Shown: one piece after another, positions 30,896 to 41,894 of the stretch
How positions within the stretch are numbered: position 1 is the stretch's first letter
How the letters are laid out: each line of letters opens with the position of its first letter
From: Cylindrotheca closterium
Lineage: Eukaryota > Bacillariophyta > Bacillariophyceae > Bacillariales > Bacillariaceae
Direction of reading: 5' to 3'
DNA length: 64,000 nt
Assembly: GCA_933822405.4 (NCBI GenBank)
Contig: CAKOGP040001446.1
Coordinates: 40,355 to 104,354, forward strand
Notes under the pieces: model-generated
Told to the model about the DNA's origin: nothing
The model's database searches: none
Seen by the model: the letters and a program-made list of their open reading frames with translations, nothing else
Position numbers and translations under genes: made by a program

Positions 30896-31968
30896 ATGAC
30901 GTTACCGACGGGGCCATTGGGACTGAATCCAATTCAATTCTCTATTGGAACTTTCTCTCTTCTCCTCCTCTTTGTGCTGTATCTTCTTTTTCCTCGAGCA
31001 CTACGAAAGTCCTATTTTGCATCCTACCCCAGAAGGCATGCTTGGTCTGCACGAAGTCGAAGAAGCCGTCGTGGTGGTGGAGGTTATTCAGTGGTACGCT
31101 ATATTCATGCAATGCATGCATGCATTTATCTAATTTATTTGGAAAGGCATTTGCTTGCAATCTTGCTCTTTATCCTTTTATTCCTTGGCTCCAATGCTCA
31201 CAATACCGTTGTCCCTTTTGTTTTCTCTTGCTCCTACCGAATCGTCAACAACAACAGGCTGGTGATGGATCAATTGCAGGATCCACTGCAACAGGAGGAA
31301 CATTTGGAACTCGTGGACAACAATCTCGTCACGGTGGATTTGTCAGTGTGGCTGGAGGATCTACAGTGGGATCCTATAGTATTGCCACCAGACGTGGGTT
31401 TGATGAAGAAGCAGCCTTCCGAAATGGTCAACCAGTGGTCGACTTTCAACAGAATGAAGAAATTGTTATTTCAGCAGCCATGCAGCAATTACGCGATCCA
31501 GGTGTTTTGATCGTTGCTCATGGTTCCAGAGGCAAACCCAAGACTGTCCGACTGCAGCTCACGGAATCCTCTGTCACATGGAGAACCGAAACCAGAAAGA
31601 AGGGCCAAAAGGATGGCAAACCCAAAATGGGTAAGCTTCATCAAGTTCCTCTATCACATATCATGTATGTGGACGTTGGAAAACAGACTACAGCTCTACG
31701 AAGAGTGGAAAACGCTGCTGTGAGTGACACACTATGCTTCTCTCTATTGACCAAGGAAGGTTCTTTGGATCTAGAGGCCAATAGTCCTCGCGAGCGCGAT
31801 GCCCTCGTTTCTTGCTTTAGTCTTGTCTTGGACGAAGTCCATGCACAAAATTGGAGAGATATTTATCGTGGACCTTCTAGCGATATGCCCAGTTCCTTTG
31901 ATGAATTGGATCAACAACAGCAGCAACAACAAAGTATTGGCGGCGGACGCATGCCAAGACAACCATAG
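30896..31968 (+). CDS. Membrane-anchored PH-like domain protein, two exons
   Basis: Exons 30896-31093 and 31258-31968 (intron 164 bp, GT-AG, phase 0) give 302 residues. An N-terminal membrane span (residues ~16-33, FSIGTFSLLLLFVLYLLF) is followed by a basic segment and a Gly/Ser/Thr-rich linker. A pleckstrin-homology-like domain then spans ~160-280: strand blocks VRLQLTESSVTWRTE, HQVPLSHIMYVDVGK, LCFSLLTKEGSLDLEA and a C-terminal helix SPRERDALVSCFSLVLDEV. The end is Gln-rich. PH domains bind phosphoinositides or protein partners; with the anchor this suggests a membrane-contact or signalling scaffold. Intron retention brings a different frame that is still open, so exon 1 usage rests on the start and on the reading-frame continuity. 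Confidence 0.78.
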
Positions 31969-32808
31969 CGTGGCTGTATTGCTGTCTGTTGTACTGGGGG
32001 GCAGTTTGGCATGATCGTACACACACACACGCAACACGCAACACACACAAAAAAAGAGATTGTTACAGTAGGAATCTTGAGTTATATATATATTATGCCT
32101 TGTTGTTTTACTAAAATAATAGAAGGTCGAGATTGTCAACCAATAGGACTTGAATGAAGGAAGATTTAAGAATGAAGATTTACTGTAGCATACACCACCT
32201 CTGCGTTTGACAAGGATTATCATCACGTCATGTTTACATTAGTTATGAATGATATTATACACTGACTAGCTAGTAAATTCAATGGATATCGTTGTTATGC
32301 ATTGTACATCATTGGCAATAATCGATTGATTCAATCCATCCAGTTGTAACAAATCTTTTCGTATGCCTGCGATGCAAATCCTTCTGGTATTGTTTGGAAC
32401 TGGTACAAGAGGTGGTCCGCAAGCGATATTGTCGTTTTGTTCTTTTTACCGTGATGGTCGGAATGGAATATGATGCTGAACAAAGCAAGTATTGAAATAG
32501 AGAGCGAGAGAGAGATTCTCATCACCATTCATCCTTGTCGGACAATACCGAGTGAGCGAGTGAGTCGAACATTGTCTTTGTTCGCTGCGCAGTCAAGGCT
32601 CGCATGATTGTCATTCTTCCCAGCATTGTTCCCATAGTCAGTCATTCAGTCAGTCATGGTTGTTTTCTGTTGCTGCTCAATGGCATGGCCAATGATGGTT
32701 TTGTCCCGCAATTGTCTTGGGAAGCACCACCACCAGTTCTCATTGTTTCATAATGATGCTGACTGGCGACGGCATATCTCATTCTTTCATGGATGTGTGT
32801 TGTTCCTT
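31969..32808. other. Intergenic, no gene seen
   Basis: About 840 bp between convergent genes with a (ca)n-rich stretch at 32020-32049. Nothing coding is recognised. Confidence 0.5.
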
Positions 32809-33654
32809 TCAGTCCCCAATCTTCCATTGCCAATCATCCGGCCAAACCTCGAATTTGTCAAACCTTAATTCTAGATCCGAGTGAAGTAGACATTGCATCC
32901 AACCCTGATGTTCACATTCTTCCGACATGAGAATGAGTGCCACGTACAAGCTAAAGAGTTGAAAGCCAATGGCCACAATCAACCAGCTAATTCCAACACA
33001 TCGTGGCATGCAACACACGGATTGCCCGGATTCTTCATAGATGGAATAGGAATCACTGCTAGGTATGGAATGAAGGATGAGATGATTGAAAATATCCAAT
33101 TCCGCAAAGGTTCCCAAAAAGACTCCATATCCCAATGTCAGATAGGTCAGACAGGGTGTAAAGTAGAACCATTCCACTGCCACCACCGCAATGGTCAATA
33201 TAATATAAAACACCGTGACAAACACCAACACCCGATTCGGTTTGTAACATAAGCTGAGCAAAAGCGCCCACATTAACCCAATGGCTGCCGCTGTCGCTGT
33301 CTTTCGACCCCCCGAAAGCACCACAAACCAACCACCAAAGAATGCTTCTCCCAAATACCCCGCACTGGCAATGAAACATCGCCAACCTCCCACATACCGC
33401 GTAATCCCCGCCTCTGTTTCATAAACTTCCAAATTCAGAACTTGACCGCAGGTGAGCCAGCAGGCGATCGCATGAGACAATTCGTGAATCGCCGTGGCCA
33501 ACAAGCGCATCGGTTTGGCAAATATGGTCTCTCCAATCAACAAAACGGCAACGTAATAGATGAGATACAAAAATAAAAAGGCATTTTGTTCCTCATTGCA
33601 ACACGATGACAGCCATTCGTATCCTCCTCCTCCTTCCTCATCCTCTGAAGCCAT
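32809..33654 (-). CDS. Peptidase M50B-like multi-span membrane protein
   Basis: 281 residues from the first ATG (MASEDEEGGGGYEWL); the open frame extends upstream without an ATG. At least six hydrophobic segments are seen. The second is followed by the zinc-metalloprotease motif HELSH (AIHELSHAIACWL), typical of M50B-like proteins, in which the site lies inside the membrane. A later conserved Asn/Asp-Gly motif of true site-2 proteases is not clearly visible; AELDIFNHLI may take its place. These proteins are widespread and mostly uncharacterised. It shares a ~300-bp divergent promoter with the small gene at 33955. Confidence 0.82.
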   Translation of the reverse strand: MASEDEEGGGGYEWLSSCCNEEQNAFLFLYLIYYVAVLLIGETIFAKPMRLLATAIHELSHAIACWLTCGQVLNLEVYETEAGITRYVGGWRCFIASAGYLGEAFFGGWFVVLSGGRKTATAAAIGLMWALLLSLCYKPNRVLVFVTVFYIILTIAVVAVEWFYFTPCLTYLTLGYGVFLGTFAELDIFNHLILHSIPSSDSYSIYEESGQSVCCMPRCVGISWLIVAIGFQLFSLYVALILMSEECEHQGWMQCLLHSDLELRFDKFEVWPDDWQWKIGD

Positions 33655-33954
33655 TCTATTTATTGCCGTGCCCCCCAAATAGATACGGCAATGATGGAGC
33701 AAGGAACAACAAAAAAACAACAGCAACTGATGATCCGCTAATTGTGTTGCCAAACTGCGGAGATTCCGCCCTGTTGTCCGGAAAAAAAAATGGTACGACC
33801 ATATATAAAATTTGAAAAATCGGACGACTCCAAACTGACGCGGTCCGTACTTCTGTCAGTTTCGGCATTCAACTCACACACCAAACCATCACTGTCAGAT
33901 TTTTGAATACACCTCTACCGGTATATATATGTATATATATTACTGCAGAATAAC
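33655..33954. other. Divergent promoter region
   Basis: 300 bp between divergent genes. A TATA-like stretch, tatatatatgtatatatatt (33920-33939), lies about 15-35 bp before the ATG at 33955. Confidence 0.45.
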
Positions 33955-34155
33955 ATGGCAATCCGAGACAGAGTATTTGCCTATCGTGAACGATTCAAAC
34001 GGATGGATCGAAGGTGGCATGTATTGATTGGTTCTCAACTCTTGTTTGGAGTATTCCTCCTGCGAGCCCACAACACCAGACAAGCAGACAAGCTGGCAGC
34101 GGCGGCAGCAACAGCAGCAGCAGCAGCAGAAGCGCAAAACCAGAAGAAGGATTGA
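33955..34155 (+). CDS. Small single-span hypothetical protein
   Basis: 66 residues. A basic N-terminal region (RDRVFAYRERFKRMDRRW) is followed by a short hydrophobic segment (HVLIGSQLLFGVFLL) and an Ala-rich, probably helical tail. The layout resembles small organellar inner-membrane subunits or assembly factors, but no family is recognised. Support is a good ATG context (aacATGgc), a TATA-like element just upstream and protein-like composition. Confidence 0.55.
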   Translation: MAIRDRVFAYRERFKRMDRRWHVLIGSQLLFGVFLLRAHNTRQADKLAAAAATAAAAAEAQNQKKD

Positions 34156-34530
34156 AGGCAGAATGAATTCATGTATCAATGACGAAAACAAGTGGGAGAT
34201 TAACAAGCATGGATGTGTTGTGGCATTGGACGATTCTTCGCGGAATGAGAATCGAGATTCGTTCATTCATCCAACCATAGTAGTTCTGTACGCCATTCAA
34301 CGCCACTAAGGGAGGACTAGTTGTGCACAGTTGTTATTAATACAACTGAACAGATCATCAGTCAATACTGCCTTCCTATTGTGTGCTATCGAGTACCCTA
34401 CAGCCGTGTGTATGATGCGTAAAAACATCTGTAGAAAAGGAAACAAAAATAAATTCTAGATTACAAGAGCCCAGCACGTTGAACGAGATTGCATGGATTT
34501 CTATTGAAAACATCAGTTTCTCATTTTGAT
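34156..34530. other. Intergenic, no gene seen
   Basis: About 375 bp between convergent genes. No feature recognised. Confidence 0.5.
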
Positions 34531-35235
34531 TTATTCCACCTTGAATAGACAGCGATGGACTGGAGTACCCTGAATCGTACAAGCGACCTCTGTCTCTGTG
34601 GCACACTTGGGCGGAAGACAAGGTGTACGAGACCATTCCGGACCAACGGCTCGCTCCGTGTCGCCGTCATTCAACTTGAGCCATTCCACGGTACGTTCGG
34701 GAATGCGGAGGTGTCCTTCTTGTTCATCATCATCCTTGCTAGCCACTAGTAGTACTGGGTCCAAGGATGGAACCAAGGTCAATCCAAATTCCTTGGCACG
34801 GTCTCGCAAGACCAACGCCACGTCTTCGCAGTTGGTTTGCAAGAGAAAGTAGCAACCATCATCACCATTCTTCTTGTTGTTGTTCTTTTTGGACTGCATG
34901 ACTTTTGCAATCTTGGCCATGAGTGCTTTGGAAACCATAAATTTGTCATCGTCCGGTCCCAATGCAAGCTGCGAGTTTCCACCACCACCACCACCACTAC
35001 CTTTTTTGGGAAGCCGCCAGGGTGAGGGAAATTGAATCATAATCAGGGACACTGGGCCTGGATAATGAGTCATCACATCGTCCAACAGCTCCTCGGCCGA
35101 TAGCTGGGCATATCGCAACTTGGTGGACAGATCCCATCGGTGGGCAATGGTATTGGCAAACCGGACGGTGGCTTCGCTCAAGTCGCCGCCCAAATAATTG
35201 CAATTGGACCAGTCGAGTGGTATCATCTGTTGTGC

Positions 35236-35285
<50 letters not shown>

Positions 35286-36591
35286 GTGAGGCAGTGGACG
35301 ACGGTGCTTGTTGCAATGATGCCAGACCAAGGAGTGATACACCCAATCCACATCCAATATCCACCACCAACGGCTTGGAAGTATCCTCAAACTTGTTGTT
35401 CCATGACAACATGTGATTGCGAGCAGGTGATGATTCCTTGGAAGCAGGTTTTTGCAAACGGGAGGAGTATCTCCACAGCCAAAGCAATGGACGGGGCGAG
35501 AGCAGGTCCAAACTACCAAAAGGCGAGGACAACAGTTGCTCTACAACCTCGGGATATTCTTCCTTGGCTTGAAGGCTCTTGGCGGCCAATTGATATACTT
35601 CTTCTACTTCTGGTCCCTTGATGCCAGAGGCTGCCAACTTTTCGACCACGTGCAAGACATCTCGACTTTTTCGCGACGGGCGTTGACCGATTCGTTCCAT
35701 TTCCAATTTGGCCACCTTGACCAAGGAAGCATACAAAAAGTCATTGTCAATTCCAGCAAGGCACAGGTTGAAGGCCATGTCGGCCGAGGTTCTTCCACGA
35801 ATATCCGTGCCCAATGAAAATCGAATTCGTCGTTCCATGGCAGCCACCAAGTCATCCAACGCGTTCGTATCGAGCGGTTGCTGAGAGTCAGCAGCCTTGG
35901 ATACCATGTTTAGAGCTTGGGTGGATAATTGACAGGCATTTGGTCCACCGGAACCTTCCGTTACAATGATTGAATCATCGGACGAGGAGTCGTCTTTTGA
36001 TGATGTTGATTCTTCCAATGGTATTAGATTCCATTGCAACGGAGCAGCAGCAGCAGTGGATGCATGATGCAGTAAACCCGGTTTTTGGACGACTAGCTGC
36101 CACCCAGGCTTGACCAGATAACTGCATTCCTGGACAGCATTTTCCACAAAGGATGCCGAGTCGGCTGTTAAAGAAATCTCCTTCATGGCGCGTTGGAGAA
36201 TGTAAAAGGATTGTGGGGCTGGAGAGTTCAGTCCTTGCAATATTGCGTCCATGTTTGGATCCCTATTTGGATTCACCATTTGACTTGTCGTCCTCCAGCA
36301 CTGTTCAAACTCATCTGGCACAGTAGCAATTTCAGGGCTATTGGTGGCGGAGGAGAAAGGATGTCGTTGCACAAAACGATAATATTGTTGTCGCTTTCTC
36401 GTCGTCCAACCACTTGGTTGCACAAGCTGCTGTGGCGGCACGGTTGAAGATGCAATTTGTCGGCGTAGTAAAAGCTTCCTTCCCAACACAGTGGGGAAAT
36501 TATACCCTTGCACTGGACGAACAAAGCTTAGAAGGAGACTCATTTTGACAGCACAAGCCAATGTTGATGTGTTGATGTGTTGGCTACCCAT
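34531..36591 (-). CDS. TrmB-like SAM-dependent methyltransferase with long N-terminal extension
   Basis: 686 residues from the first ATG (36591). The N-terminus is hydrophobic then Arg-rich (organelle presequence likely; a second ATG at residue 17 would also serve). Residues ~400-640 hold the methyltransferase: motif I VVDIGCGLGVSLLGLA, acidic loop NYLGGDLSEATVRFAN and LIMIQFPSPWRLPKK, which corresponds to the FPDPW motif of TrmB tRNA (guanine-N7) methyltransferases. A Ser run encoded by a (tca)n microsatellite interrupts the domain after motif I, and a Gly run and an Asn/Lys run interrupt it later. The long N-terminal region (~60-370) is helical, without a recognised domain. A tRNA m7G role is likely by homology but the fold has many insertions. 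Confidence 0.78.
35236..35286. repeat. (atg)n microsatellite inside the TrmB-like gene
   Basis: About 16 perfect tgatga units on the plus strand. In the gene's frame it encodes a run of ~17 serines inserted in the methyltransferase domain. In-frame length variation between alleles is likely. Confidence 0.9.
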
Positions 36592-38298
36592 CACTTATAT
36601 CACTTGTATATATTGTCCACTTTCTGTTGTCACCGGCCGCCTTCTACTAGTAATGTATCTGAAGTTGTTTGAAGTTGTTTGGAAGAGTGTTACATCCCAT
36701 GTAGGTCCTTATGCATCAAGAAGAACACATCTGTTGACAACAAGAAGGCGGCAAACAATACTAGTAATTGGTTCCTGGTATTCTTGAGGTTGAGATTGAG
36801 TGGAATGCCAAATTTTGAAATTGAAAATGAATCCATCAAACTTATTTTAAATCAATCAATCAATCCTCTTCTCCTCTGAAAGATCCGCCGTAAAAAAGTT
36901 CAAAAATATCTTGTTATTAACCCTTATGTATATCCAGGAATGTCTGGGGGTCCGTACATTTCCACGGCGCCTACGGCGCAGCTTGTGCGCATTCTGTCTA
37001 CATCTATCCGTCATGTTGAGCCATCAATAACGGCACATCCTGGTAGGGACCAGTACTTACGCATGTAAAGAGCAGATAGACAAGGAGGGGCATTCCAAAT
37101 AAATAAAAAGGGGATTGCAAAAATGCACTCGTCCTTTTGAAACAAAGACTTTCACGGAAACAAACGACAATGGCACAAGAGTGCAGATTCGGCTACCATA
37201 TCGATAATGAAATTGGCTGAAAATGTAGATTTTAAAATAGATAAAAATATGTGCTAATAGGGCATGTAACCATTTTTGCCGTTCAATTGGATCTCCTTCC
37301 GCGATTTGCATTATTGGGATGAAACCCTTGACTTGAAGACGATGCTTTCCATAGTCGTTGATGTTTCCACAATCGTTGATATAGGCCTTGTCCCACTCAC
37401 GACAGACATTGCCCAGAACATTCCTTCCATCGATCTCCTTCTGCACCGTGCTGTATACGCTGCTCTGGCTTGAAAACATTACGTCGAGTTCTTGCTCCTC
37501 CACTTTGATCCAAACTTCTTCTCACCCATTCTTCAGCTGTCCCTCCAGGGATTGGAAAACGATCACAATCCTAATGACCAAATCAGTCATAATCGATACA
37601 TCGTACATTCCCTTGTGTGCTTGTGACTAGATGGTTGATTGCCGATTCGTCCTGGCCGTTGATAGACTTGGAAGGCAAAGGATGCTGGTTGTCTTGTGCA
37701 ATTTGTATGAAATCACGAAACCCCAGACAAAAATGTGTCACCGCGAGATCAAGAAATAGTTTCACCGTGAAAAAGTCTAGGGCCTATAAATAAAAGAGAT
37801 CTTTGTGCGACGTGTACAAACAATTCGCGTCATATATATATATTTACCTAATTGTTGGAAATGCCAATAATCTTGAGCATGTTGCACTCCAATTTTTCTT
37901 CACCTCATCCTCGACGATGACCTTGTCTTTGTCGTGTGCTTTGAAAAAGGTGAAGTGAGTATCCATTTTTCCTTCACACTTATGTTTGGCTATTACGTTC
38001 TTCCAAGCGTTGACGAGATTCATCAAGTTCTCACCGTTTCTTTGCCAAATTTGAGACCAAGACAGCCTTGTCGCTTGTTGATCGGGCACGATCTTGTTTT
38101 CTGAAAATGTTGGTTATTGCTTCGTAAGTATTCATCGCATGAGAACAGATACTGCCTATGGCTATCTCAAGAATAGATGCTTTGTCCAAGACGTTAGAGG
38201 GGCCAACATGTCTTTCTGTTATGCCGTTCTAGTATTCCTCATGGTTGAAGCGTCACTTTCGCAAAACCATTTTCTTTGGACGGAAAACCACATGGCAC

Positions 38299-38321
38299 AT
38301 GAAGTCTATCATAGACTTCAT
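38299..38321. repeat. Perfect 11-bp inverted repeat with 1-nt centre
   Basis: atgaagtctat and atagacttcat flank a single c. It can form a hairpin or be a dimeric protein site. Context gives no function. Confidence 0.7.
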
Positions 38322-38719
38322 CATTTGGAGCTAAATAAATTTCACGAGAGCAACGAAGATACCTATGAACAGTATTACAACACTATTGCTCAACACTCTT
38401 CGATTTTTTATCGTAGGACTATGCTTTTTTGTGTTCTCCTTTTTGTATCTACCTTAGAACACTGACGGCCTGATTTTGCCAAGCGATAACCTCATTAGAC
38501 TCATGATTGTTACGATCAAGAGTTAGTGTTCCTTTGTGAGGCGGAGGTCTGCTGCAACGACTACAATTTTTACATGCATAGATACGACATTGAACATGTT
38601 GGAAAACAATAAGATGCGAAATTTGAAAAATGCTTGTGGGGTTTTCCCCAAATTTGAATCTTGAGATAGCAACCATGATGATCCATCCGTTTTAGCCATT
38701 AAGTAAATGACGTGTTGAG

Positions 38720-38783
38720 CAATCAATAATGGCCATTATTGATTGACTCAACCTATCTTGAGTCAATCAATAATGCGCATTAT
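38720..38783. promoter_or_regulatory. Nested palindrome cluster upstream of ZZ-finger gene
   Basis: There are three overlapping or adjacent inverted repeats: a perfect 26-bp palindrome with arms caatcaataatgg/ccattattgattg (38720-38745); gattgactcaa/ttgagtcaatc with a 6-nt spacer (38741-38768); and ataatgcgcattat (38770-38783). The motif caatcaataatg occurs in both the first and third. It lies about 340-400 bp upstream of the ATG at 39119. An operator-like role is inferred. Confidence 0.5.
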
Positions 38784-38962
38784 CGCACGCTCAATTATTG
38801 TCCTCAGCTATCGTGGACAGTCACGATCTATCCCGCCTAAAAATAATACGTCGGCACAAGAACTTCAATCGAAAATACGGAGTTCGCACGAGAATTTGAC
38901 ACCACATCACACACCAGACACTGACCACATCACGGCTAAAAATTGTTTTACTTATTGCACTG

Positions 38963-38980
38963 GATGACGTGGGCGTCATC
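38963..38980. promoter_or_regulatory. bZIP-type inverted repeat (gatgacg-tggg-cgtcatc)
   Basis: Two inverted TGACG half sites 4 nt apart, about 140 bp before the ATG at 39119. A further TGACGT lies at 38707-38713. Probably a promoter element for the ZZ-finger gene. Confidence 0.45.
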
Positions 38981-39118
38981 TGGCATCCACATTTTTCCAC
39001 TTTTTCTCATCAAAATTGGAAGCAGATTCAAGATCAGAACAAAATATCAAATAAACATCAGTCCCACTCATATCGGGTACATCAAAAGAAAACACACGAC
39101 TCCATCAACACTTTTACA

Positions 39119-40099
39119 ATGACAGGAGGTTCTCATAAGGGAATATATTGCGATGAATGTGGGGCGTATCCCATTCAAGGCACAAGACACAAGAGCTTGG
39201 CGATCTACGACTTTGACATTTGTTCTACTTGTCGTTTCGCCAACTATCCGTGCGAAAGCAAGGACTTTATTGCCTTCGATGAGCCCATTACAAGCTCTGA
39301 GGCTGCCTGCGTGGGGCCACAGGTTGTGAATCGGATCGATGCTCAGTCCGCTAGGGAGGCGGAAGAGCAACTGCGGAAGGGTCGGGATGCTCATGTCGCA
39401 TTTTTTGGGTTCTTTGGAAACCAAGCGGCAGAAGGAGACCGACAAGCCGTCGTTGATTTTATCAACCGGAATGCACACCTGACGAATATTCATATTCGAT
39501 TGTACTCTTTTCAAAATCATCAAGATGTCTTTGCCACTATCACTCGGGGATTGCTGCACAACAAGTCTGTCAAGCACCTTTGTTTTCATCTAGTTCCCTT
39601 GCACAATCAGGGCAGCTTTTTGGACCCCACTCCCCTCAAGGAGCTCATTGAAACCAATAATACGTTACAGGCAATGTTTATCACTCGGGCAAAATATTGG
39701 CCAGGAGCCACCATTGAGCAAGACACTGCACAATTGGAAAATGAGTTTGCCAGCAGTCTTTTTGAAAGCCTCAAGGCAAACCGCAATCTCAATTCCTTCC
39801 GACTGGAAACCATGTGCCATTTGGAAGACTCCACCAAACACCTGGCTTGGGACGTAGTCAGTCAGAACTCAAACTTGACCAGATTCTATGCCAAATTTAA
39901 ATCCCAAGATGACCAACTGGACATGCTGTTGGCATTCAATCAATACCAATGGATGAAGCGATGGACGGATACCTTTGCTACGACACCGAATCGCGTCGAG
40001 GTGGTACGAGAAATTCTAGACTCGGAGCAAGCCCAGAATGCTACATCATTGTTCCATTTGCTACGGGAATTCCCAGAGGCATTGAGGACCATGGCGTAA
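39119..40099 (+). CDS. ZZ-type zinc finger protein with leucine-rich-like region
   Basis: 326 residues from the first ATG; the open frame continues upstream only through non-ATG codons. Residues ~10-45 form a ZZ finger: YCDECGAYPIQGTRHKS, then LAIYDFDICSTCRF, with the CxxC, CxxC spacing and the YDFDIC signature. The rest (~60-326) has repeated NxTLxxL/NxxVKHL-like units, for example HLTNIHIRLY, NKSVKHLCFHL and NRNLNSFRLE, resembling an irregular leucine-rich-repeat solenoid. ZZ fingers bind peptides or ubiquitin-like partners; the combination suggests a cytosolic adaptor. Function otherwise unknown. Confidence 0.8.
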   Translation: MTGGSHKGIYCDECGAYPIQGTRHKSLAIYDFDICSTCRFANYPCESKDFIAFDEPITSSEAACVGPQVVNRIDAQSAREAEEQLRKGRDAHVAFFGFFGNQAAEGDRQAVVDFINRNAHLTNIHIRLYSFQNHQDVFATITRGLLHNKSVKHLCFHLVPLHNQGSFLDPTPLKELIETNNTLQAMFITRAKYWPGATIEQDTAQLENEFASSLFESLKANRNLNSFRLETMCHLEDSTKHLAWDVVSQNSNLTRFYAKFKSQDDQLDMLLAFNQYQWMKRWTDTFATTPNRVEVVREILDSEQAQNATSLFHLLREFPEALRTMA

Positions 40100-40373
40100 G
40101 GGTGGCAGACTAGCTAGTATCTCCTCGCGCCAGCCGTGTTCTTCACTCTGTACATCAGCACACATCCTGGGCGACAAGTCATTTCTGTAATCACTGAGAC
40201 GATAGTAGCACATTTGTTATTTATTTTATTGCATGGATCTGAAGTCCCTGTAGGTCATGTACTCGGTTGACTTGGAACATAAAGCAAAATCTCACTCATC
40301 ACAAATACTTTTAGACCAGCAACAATGGGCGAAAATATTTGTGAGGTTCGATGTCATTTCACCAACTTCCTCA

Positions 40374-41894
40374 TCAGTAGTAAATTTCTCTCATCATTGG
40401 CATGTACACGCACGGCGCCCGACAGAAGTCTACCTGTTGATTAATGGCTTCACACAAATCTTCCACTTGACTAACCTTGCATTCTTCGGTTGTCACGCAA
40501 AAATCAGCCGACATACGATCCATAATCGGCGTTTGAAGTATGGAATGGATGCTGACCCCGCAGTCTTCGGACAGTTCTCCCACTCGCTTGATGATACCCA
40601 AACCATCTTGAAAGGGAATTCGAATGTAAAAAATGGCAATGTAGTCCAAATCCAACTCTAAATGCGGCGGTGCTTCAATGGGAAAGGCCGGTCCTTGTTG
40701 TCCGTCTGCTATTCTACAAATATCAGCAACGACAGAGTTGGCAGTGGGGAACCGACCAGCTCCGGGACCAAGGTAAGAACAAGTCCCCATATTCGCGGAA
40801 GTAATGGCCACTGCGTTGCCATGGGATGAAATCCGAGCCAAAACATGATCTTTTGGCACCATGAGGGGGCTGACGTAGACCGAAAGCGGTCCATCCCATT
40901 CGCGAGCCTCGTGCAATCGTTGGGCGGTCCCAACCAGTTTGATGGTACAGCCCAGTACTTTGGCGTATTCAAAGTCGATTCTTTCTAATAGAGTAATGCC
41001 TCGGCAGGGGACATCTTGGACTGGAACTGTCAAACCAAAGGCCAACTTGGCAAGGAGACATATTTTGACGCGGACGTCAAAACCTTCAATGTCTTCGTTA
41101 GGATCCTCTTCCGCATAACCCAAGTCTTGCGTTTCTAGCAGAGCTTCTTCCATGCTAGCTCCATTTTTCATCTTTTCCAAAATGTAGTTGGTAGTACCGT
41201 TGCAGATTCCTTGAATTTGATGAATCACATCTCCGGCATAACACGTCTGCAGCGTATGAATGATTGGGATCCCGGCACAGACAGCGGCCTCGAATCCAAA
41301 ACATGAAGCTACTGGGAGAGGCATATTGTACATGTATAGTTGCTGTTCCTGCTGATGTTGCAAGAGCTGTTTGTCCTGTGCTTCTTGTATTTGATTCACC
41401 AATCCTTGGATACTTTCCAAATGATTAGCGAGCAAGGCCTTGTTGGCCGTGACCACCATCTTTCCCTTCATCAAGCCTTCTTCTACTACTTTCTTGGCCA
41501 GCCCAGTCCCTCCCATGACTTCAACCACCATATCAATGTTGGGATCATTCAGAATGCTATCGACATTGGTCGTCATTGTGGTAATTTCTTCGTCCAAATG
41601 AAAGCTTCGTGGTTTCGAAAGATCCTTTACACACACTTTGGTGATCCACAGGGGTCTCTTTCGGCAGACTTGTGACTGTTTCGAATGCTTGGAAGAGGAT
41701 CGTGGTGAATAGGGTCGTTCTTCCTTCAGTCGTCCCATGATGAGTTCGTAGACACCACCGCCGATGGTGCCACCACCAACCATACCAATTCTCAGCGGCG
41801 GCATGGGCTTCAACACTTGTGATTTTTTTCGTCGAGAGCTTGACGAAGCTACAGGTGAAAGCGGTGTCGACATTTTGTTGTTACTGTGCGCCAT
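40374..41894 (-). CDS. Homoserine dehydrogenase with C-terminal ACT domain
   Basis: 506 residues. The NAD(P)-binding start LRIGMVGGGTIGGGVYELI lies at ~35-53. The homoserine dehydrogenase core has VVTANKALLA, a catalytic block with GICNGTTNYIL, and DLGYAEEDPNEDIEGFD, which carries the substrate-binding and catalytic acidic/lysine residues. The C-terminal ~90 residues match an ACT regulatory domain (IRIPFQDGLGIIKRVGELSED). It reduces aspartate semialdehyde to homoserine on the path to threonine and methionine. No aspartate kinase part is fused, unlike the plant bifunctional enzyme. The N-terminus has a Ser/Lys-rich stretch but no clear signal peptide. Threonine feedback through ACT is plausible. 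Confidence 0.95.
   Translation of the reverse strand: MAHSNNKMSTPLSPVASSSSRRKKSQVLKPMPPLRIGMVGGGTIGGGVYELIMGRLKEERPYSPRSSSKHSKQSQVCRKRPLWITKVCVKDLSKPRSFHLDEEITTMTTNVDSILNDPNIDMVVEVMGGTGLAKKVVEEGLMKGKMVVTANKALLANHLESIQGLVNQIQEAQDKQLLQHQQEQQLYMYNMPLPVASCFGFEAAVCAGIPIIHTLQTCYAGDVIHQIQGICNGTTNYILEKMKNGASMEEALLETQDLGYAEEDPNEDIEGFDVRVKICLLAKLAFGLTVPVQDVPCRGITLLERIDFEYAKVLGCTIKLVGTAQRLHEAREWDGPLSVYVSPLMVPKDHVLARISSHGNAVAITSANMGTCSYLGPGAGRFPTANSVVADICRIADGQQGPAFPIEAPPHLELDLDYIAIFYIRIPFQDGLGIIKRVGELSEDCGVSIHSILQTPIMDRMSADFCVTTEECKVSQVEDLCEAINQQVDFCRAPCVYMPMMREIYY

Larger units (their letters stand above)
36592..39118. other. Gene-poor 2.5-kb region, possibly decayed element
   Basis: No convincing gene. 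Minus-strand frames of 148, 60 and 81 codons (37057-37503, 37583-37765, 37844-38089) look like pieces of one reading frame broken by stops and shifts, but I cannot name the family. The AT content is higher than in neighbouring genes. The right part holds palindromes (38299-38321, 38720-38783, 38963-38980), the last ones within the presumed promoter of the ZZ-finger gene. Confidence 0.4.

Noticed and set aside
38094..38465. 123-codon plus-strand frame (MFSENVGYCF...)
   Set aside because: Starts inside the broken-frame region, no domain, no paralogue, cysteine/aromatic-rich composition typical of chance frames.
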